Shown: positions 6,659 to 7,957 of the stretch, piece by piece | Position numbering within the stretch: the stretch's first letter is position 1 | Layout of the letters: every line of letters starts with the position of its first letter | From: Chitinophagales bacterium | GTDB lineage: Bacteria; Bacteroidota; Bacteroidia; Chitinophagales; UBA10324 | Length of the DNA: 7,957 bases | Assembly: GCA_013695715.1 (NCBI GenBank) | Contig: JACCZZ010000321.1 | Span: forward strand, 1-7,957 | Reading direction: 5' to 3' | The notes under the pieces: generated by a model | Told to the model about the DNA's origin: nothing | Database searches by the model: none | The model's input: only the letters and a program-made list of their open reading frames with translations | Position numbers and translations under genes: made by a program

Positions 6659-6726
6659 GTCATTGCGAACGGAGTGAAGCAATCTCTCAATAAATTATTC
6701 TGCATAATACATGAGATTGACGCTCC
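6659..6726. repeat. Palindromic intergenic repeat between tviB-like gene and rfbB
   Basis: The left arm GTCATTGCGAACGGAGTGAA, continuing into GCAATCTC, is a typical Bacteroidota intergenic repeat arm as I recall it. CAATCTC (6680-6686) pairs with GAGATTG (6713-6719), and GGAGTG (6671-6676) pairs with CGCTCC (6721-6726) with one G-T wobble. The outer part of the left arm (GTCATTGCGAA) has no partner on the right, so the element is truncated there. It shares its first part with the repeat at 4567. A second near-copy of the end, GTCATTGTGAA at 6640-6650, overlaps the stop codon of the preceding gene. Confidence 0.65.
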
Positions 6727-6735
6727 TATTTTTTT
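6671..6735 (+). terminator. Candidate intrinsic terminator formed by the repeat, after tviB-like gene
   Basis: The repeat's stem (6671-6686 with 6713-6726) encloses a smaller hairpin, ATTAT (6694-6698) with ATAAT (6704-6708). It is followed, after TA, by seven T residues at 6729-6735. Its base begins 22 bases after the stop codon of the dehydrogenase gene. Stem followed by a T-run is the form of a Rho-independent terminator and would separate rfbB from the upstream transcript. The stem is only moderately GC-rich and has a bulge, so efficiency is uncertain. Confidence 0.45.
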
Positions 6736-6799
6736 CGGGTTTTAGCTCAAATTTGCATAATCTGACAACATTATTTATCATGATACCGACTAAAACACA

Positions 6800-7924
6800 A
6801 TGTCCTTTCAAAGAAAAATATTAATAACAGGCGGAGCAGGTTTCATTGGTTCGCATGTGGTGCGGCTTTTCGTAAATAAATATCCGCAGTATTTAATCGT
6901 CAATCTCGATAAGCTCACCTACGCCGGAAATCTCGAAAACCTGAAAGATGTTGAGCACTCTTCCAATTACCATTTTATAAAAGGGGATATTGTAGATGAA
7001 AGCTTCGTACTGAAGTTATTTAACGAACACAGATTTGATAGTGTCATACATCTTGCAGCAGAGAGCCATGTTGACCGTTCTATCGTTTCTCCAACCGATT
7101 TCATTTTTACAAATATTGTTGGAACAGTAAATCTATTGAACGCTGCAAGAAAAATTTGGGATAAGGGAAATCTGAGTAACAATGATCTGAAAAGTGTGGA
7201 GCGCGAAAAGAAAAATTCAGTTCCATACAGGTTTTATCATATATCAACAGATGAAGTATATGGTTCACTTAATGAAACTGGTCATTTCACTGAGAGCACA
7301 CCATACGACCCACGCTCTCCCTATTCAGCATCGAAAGCCGCTGCAGATCATCTGGTTCGGGCTTATGCTCATACCTATAAGTTGCCTGTAGTGATAACAA
7401 ATTGCTCAAACAATTATGGTCCTTATCAATTTCCTGAAAAGCTGATTCCACTTGCAATAAACAACATAAAGAATAACGTGCCGGTGCCGGTATATGGAAA
7501 AGGAGAAAATGTTCGCGACTGGCTTTGGGTAGAAGATCATGCTGCAGCAATAGACCTGGTTTTTCATGAAGGGAGGACCGGTGCCACCTATAACATTGGT
7601 GGGTTTAATGAATGGAAGAACCTTGATGTCATTCGCTTGCTTTGTAAAATCATGGATGAAAAATTAGGTCTCGAGGTGGGAAAATCAGAACAGCTAATCA
7701 CCTTTGTGAAAGATCGTGCAGGCCACGACATGCGATATGCTATTGATTCTTCAAAGATATCTAAGGAGCTTGGCTGGAAGCCATCACTCACTTTCGAAGA
7801 AGGACTATCGAAAACTGTGGATTGGTATTTGGCTAACGAAGAATGGCTACAGCATGTAACTTCAGGAGCAAATCACAAATATAACCAGCAGCAGTATCAT
7901 CACCGGAAACAACATGTACGATAA
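6800..7924 (+). CDS. rfbB: dTDP-glucose 4,6-dehydratase
   Basis: A 374-residue extended SDR enzyme that converts dTDP-glucose to dTDP-4-keto-6-deoxyglucose with bound NAD+ (EC 4.2.1.46), the branch point to rhamnose and other 6-deoxysugars. Motifs are GGAGFIGSH (Gly11, Gly14, Gly17), LDKLTYAGNLENL, HLAAESHVDRSI, the dehydratase triad Thr150-Asp151-Glu152 in STDEVYGSL, Tyr175 and Lys179 in YSASKAA, and NCSNNYGPYQFPEKLIP. NVRDWLWVEDHA and DRAGHDMRYAID are also diagnostic. Two oddities are visible. A charged stretch of about 15 residues (around 118-140, with NNDLKSVEREKK) lies between the helix and the TDE strand. The C-terminus, where homologues usually read about 'VTSGxYxxYY', has a Gln/His/Arg-rich tail (YNQQQYHHRKQHVR). 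Neither touches the active site. The gene follows a candidate terminator; TTTG at 6752-6755 is a possible -33 element but no good -7 box follows. RmlA, RmlC and RmlD are not in the window. Confidence 0.95.
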   Translation: MSFQRKILITGGAGFIGSHVVRLFVNKYPQYLIVNLDKLTYAGNLENLKDVEHSSNYHFIKGDIVDESFVLKLFNEHRFDSVIHLAAESHVDRSIVSPTDFIFTNIVGTVNLLNAARKIWDKGNLSNNDLKSVEREKKNSVPYRFYHISTDEVYGSLNETGHFTESTPYDPRSPYSASKAAADHLVRAYAHTYKLPVVITNCSNNYGPYQFPEKLIPLAINNIKNNVPVPVYGKGENVRDWLWVEDHAAAIDLVFHEGRTGATYNIGGFNEWKNLDVIRLLCKIMDEKLGLEVGKSEQLITFVKDRAGHDMRYAIDSSKISKELGWKPSLTFEEGLSKTVDWYLANEEWLQHVTSGANHKYNQQQYHHRKQHVR

Positions 7925-7957
7925 GCCTTTTCACACCGGCCCTCTCAAGCCATATTC

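Noticed and set aside
6780..6824. 14-codon open frame overlapping the rfbB start, possible leader peptide
   Set aside because: It is short, has no run of regulatory codons and no attenuator-like hairpins after it; chance is the simpler explanation.

Overview
The window looks like chromosomal DNA from a member of the Bacteroidota. Three things suggest this: moderately AT-rich sequence with no obvious Shine-Dalgarno sequences before the genes, TAnnTTTG-type -7 promoter boxes shortly before several start codons, and intergenic palindromes of the 'GTCATTnCGAA...AATCTC' kind that I recall as common in this phylum. No genus can be assigned from the sequence alone.

Layout. Positions 1-434 hold the 5' part of a minus-strand gene for a secreted, probably outer-membrane beta-barrel protein that runs off the left edge. 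Positions 435-861 form a divergent intergenic region with a degenerate palindromic repeat (510-570), a perfect 10-bp hairpin (782-805) and a candidate promoter (829-836). From 862 to 7924 there are six plus-strand genes for sugar-nucleotide biosynthesis: a WbpE-like aminotransferase, UDP-glucose 6-dehydrogenase (ugd), UDP-glucuronate decarboxylase (uxs), a WbpD-like N-acetyltransferase, a TviB/WbpO-like UDP-HexNAc 6-dehydrogenase and dTDP-glucose 4,6-dehydratase (rfbB/rmlB). Gaps are 54-180 bases, and two of them contain palindromic repeats; one of these has the form of an intrinsic terminator.

How the genes work together. Ugd plus Uxs would take UDP-glucose to UDP-glucuronate and then to UDP-xylose. 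The TviB-like dehydrogenase, the WbpE-like aminotransferase and the WbpD-like acetyltransferase account for three of the four steps to a UDP-2,3-diacetamido-2,3-dideoxy-glucuronic acid type sugar. The 3-oxidising enzyme (WbpB type, Gfo/Idh/MocA family) is not in the window. RfbB makes dTDP-4-keto-6-deoxyglucose, but its usual partners RmlA, RmlC and RmlD are also absent. This is therefore the precursor-supply end of a capsule, exopolysaccharide or O-antigen locus. No glycosyltransferase, flippase, polymerase or export gene is visible.

The enzymes belong to well-known families and I see no previously undescribed system. The points most worth a second look are the incomplete diacetamido-uronate pathway with its mixed-subfamily dehydrogenase, the intergenic palindromes (one apparently used as a terminator), the hairpin upstream of the first promoter, and a set of promoter boxes that settles two start codons.
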